DNA of 5,480 bases, from NCBI GenBank assembly GCA_016234205.1, contig JACRGN010000366.1:1-5480 (forward strand), in the 5' to 3' direction. Below, in pieces: positions 4,731-5,480 of the stretch. Position 1 is the stretch's first letter; each line of letters begins with the position of its first letter. The stretch is from Nitrospinota bacterium (lineage in GTDB: Bacteria > Nitrospinota > Nitrospinia > UBA9942). The position numbers and the translations under genes are program-made. Below the pieces are notes generated by a model. It saw only the letters and a list, made by a program, of their open reading frames with translations, was not told the origin of the DNA and did no database searches.

Positions 4731-5480
4731 TTAAAATTCCTCTACACCAAGGCTCAATTTTATATTTTTTGTCCCCATACTTTTTAAATTTATCTTCCAA
4801 TGGGCTAAGATTGCAGAACCCTGATATGTCTTTTCAAATCCATCCTCTGATTGAGAGACTGTCTCTATTGGAAAATACCACAAAAAGGCAGGCTCTCCAA
4901 AAGACAGCATTACTTTAAAACGATTCCACTCATCCTTCATACCAAAGGATTTTGTATCAGAGATTTCTCCAACACTGTTTAATACCCTTTTGCCTGTTTC
5001 CACCCCATGATAACTCTCTTTAGATATGTAATACCTCAATTCGTTATCACCTGCAAGCAAGGTCAAGTTAAACTCTATGCCAAACCAGATGTCTATGCCC
5101 TTATCCCCCATGTTTGTTATCTCATAATTGGAAATTATTTCTGCCTTTTCCTTTGAAAAACTGAAACTCTTTAAAATGGATACAGGTATAAGCAATTCGC
5201 CTTCTTTAATATTTCCGGTTTTTCTCATGTTTAGATTAACAATCCCCTTTTTATCTTGAGATATATTCTCAGCAATATAAGGCTTATCCACAAAATTACC
5301 CAGCTCAGGATAGCTGCATCTCATAAAATTCCTAATGTCAGTCTCACTTCCTAAGAAATGGTCAATAAATGACCTCCGCAGATACCAGTCAAATACAATT
5401 GCATCGCCCAGCCCTTCCTCTTTTACCTTCACAATATCATGTATAGATTTTGGATTAGCCCCGCCGCCATGCTGTCCTGC
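4731..5480 (-). CDS. GH57-family 4-alpha-glucanotransferase/alpha-amylase-like protein, C-terminal part
   Basis: The frame is open through the right edge, so only the last 249 residues are seen; the GTG at 5430-5432 is internal and not the start. The sequence matches my memory of the C-terminal beta-sandwich (DUF1926 type) of GH57 4-alpha-glucanotransferases and related amylases: NPKSIHDIVKVKEEGLGDAI (about 9-28), DWYLRRSFIDHFLG (31-44), ELGNFVD (59-65), WFGIEFNLTLLAG (132-144), and FPIETVSQSEDGFEKTYQGS (203-222), a strongly conserved block. Such enzymes cut and transfer alpha-1,4-glucan chains in glycogen or maltodextrin use. The catalytic (beta/alpha)7 barrel with its Glu and Asp lies outside the window, so activity and exact specificity cannot be judged. 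Downstream on the same strand are a palindromic repeat and two tRNA genes. Confidence 0.85.
   Translation of the reverse strand, partial: AGQHGGGANPKSIHDIVKVKEEGLGDAIVFDWYLRRSFIDHFLGSETDIRNFMRCSYPELGNFVDKPYIAENISQDKKGIVNLNMRKTGNIKEGELLIPVSILKSFSFSKEKAEIISNYEITNMGDKGIDIWFGIEFNLTLLAGDNELRYYISKESYHGVETGKRVLNSVGEISDTKSFGMKDEWNRFKVMLSFGEPAFLWYFPIETVSQSEDGFEKTYQGSAILAHWKINLKSMGTKNIKLSLGVEEF

Noticed and set aside
4622..4918. 98-codon open frame on the + strand
   Set aside because: It starts inside the CACAGA palindrome and runs antisense to the GH57 coding region. No ribosome binding site and no recognisable protein.
5430..5432. GTG as the start of the right-hand - strand gene
   Set aside because: The frame stays open upstream to the window edge and encodes NPKSIHDI, which fits the conserved domain start in the GH57 family, so the gene continues beyond the window.

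Overview
The window is from an AT-rich bacterial chromosome, read as one housekeeping block on the + strand followed by a tRNA and sugar-metabolism block on the - strand. A hpt-ftsH-folP gene order, ATA/AGA/AGG codon use, CCA-encoding tRNA genes, a GH57-type glucan enzyme and abundant CACAGAG-type palindromic repeats suggest an anaerobic or deep-branching Gram-negative lineage, such as Nitrospirota or a related candidate phylum. That placement is inference only; no 16S or other phylogenetic marker was compared.

Left part (1-2857): the 3' end of a Fic-family gene carrying the catalytic HPFADGNKR motif, then hypoxanthine phosphoribosyltransferase (hpt), then a 148-bp composite inverted repeat, then the membrane AAA+ zinc protease gene ftsH. 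The longest open frame for ftsH runs back into the repeat. A strong Shine-Dalgarno and the family N-terminus place the real start at a TTG at 1016. Middle (2900-4204): folP (dihydropteroate synthase) follows ftsH closely. A near-consensus sigma-70 promoter (TTGACA-N17-TATATT) then drives a compact pair of small genes: a basic 66-residue protein of unknown family, and a 48-residue single-span membrane protein with its own strong Shine-Dalgarno.

Right part (4205-5480): genes converge here. On the - strand lie the 3' third or so of a GH57 4-alpha-glucanotransferase/alpha-amylase-like gene (its C-terminal DUF1926-type beta domain), an 80-bp CACAGA palindrome, tRNA-Lys(UUU), an unrelated inverted repeat of GTGATGAGT units, and tRNA-Glu(UUC).

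The known genes cover purine salvage (Hpt), membrane protein quality control (FtsH), folate synthesis (FolP), translation (tRNAs) and alpha-glucan metabolism (GH57). They are a conserved neighbourhood rather than one pathway. The parts worth a second look are the two inverted-repeat families in gene boundaries and the promoter-driven pair of small ORFs. I see no convincing new defence or mobile system within these 5.5 kb.
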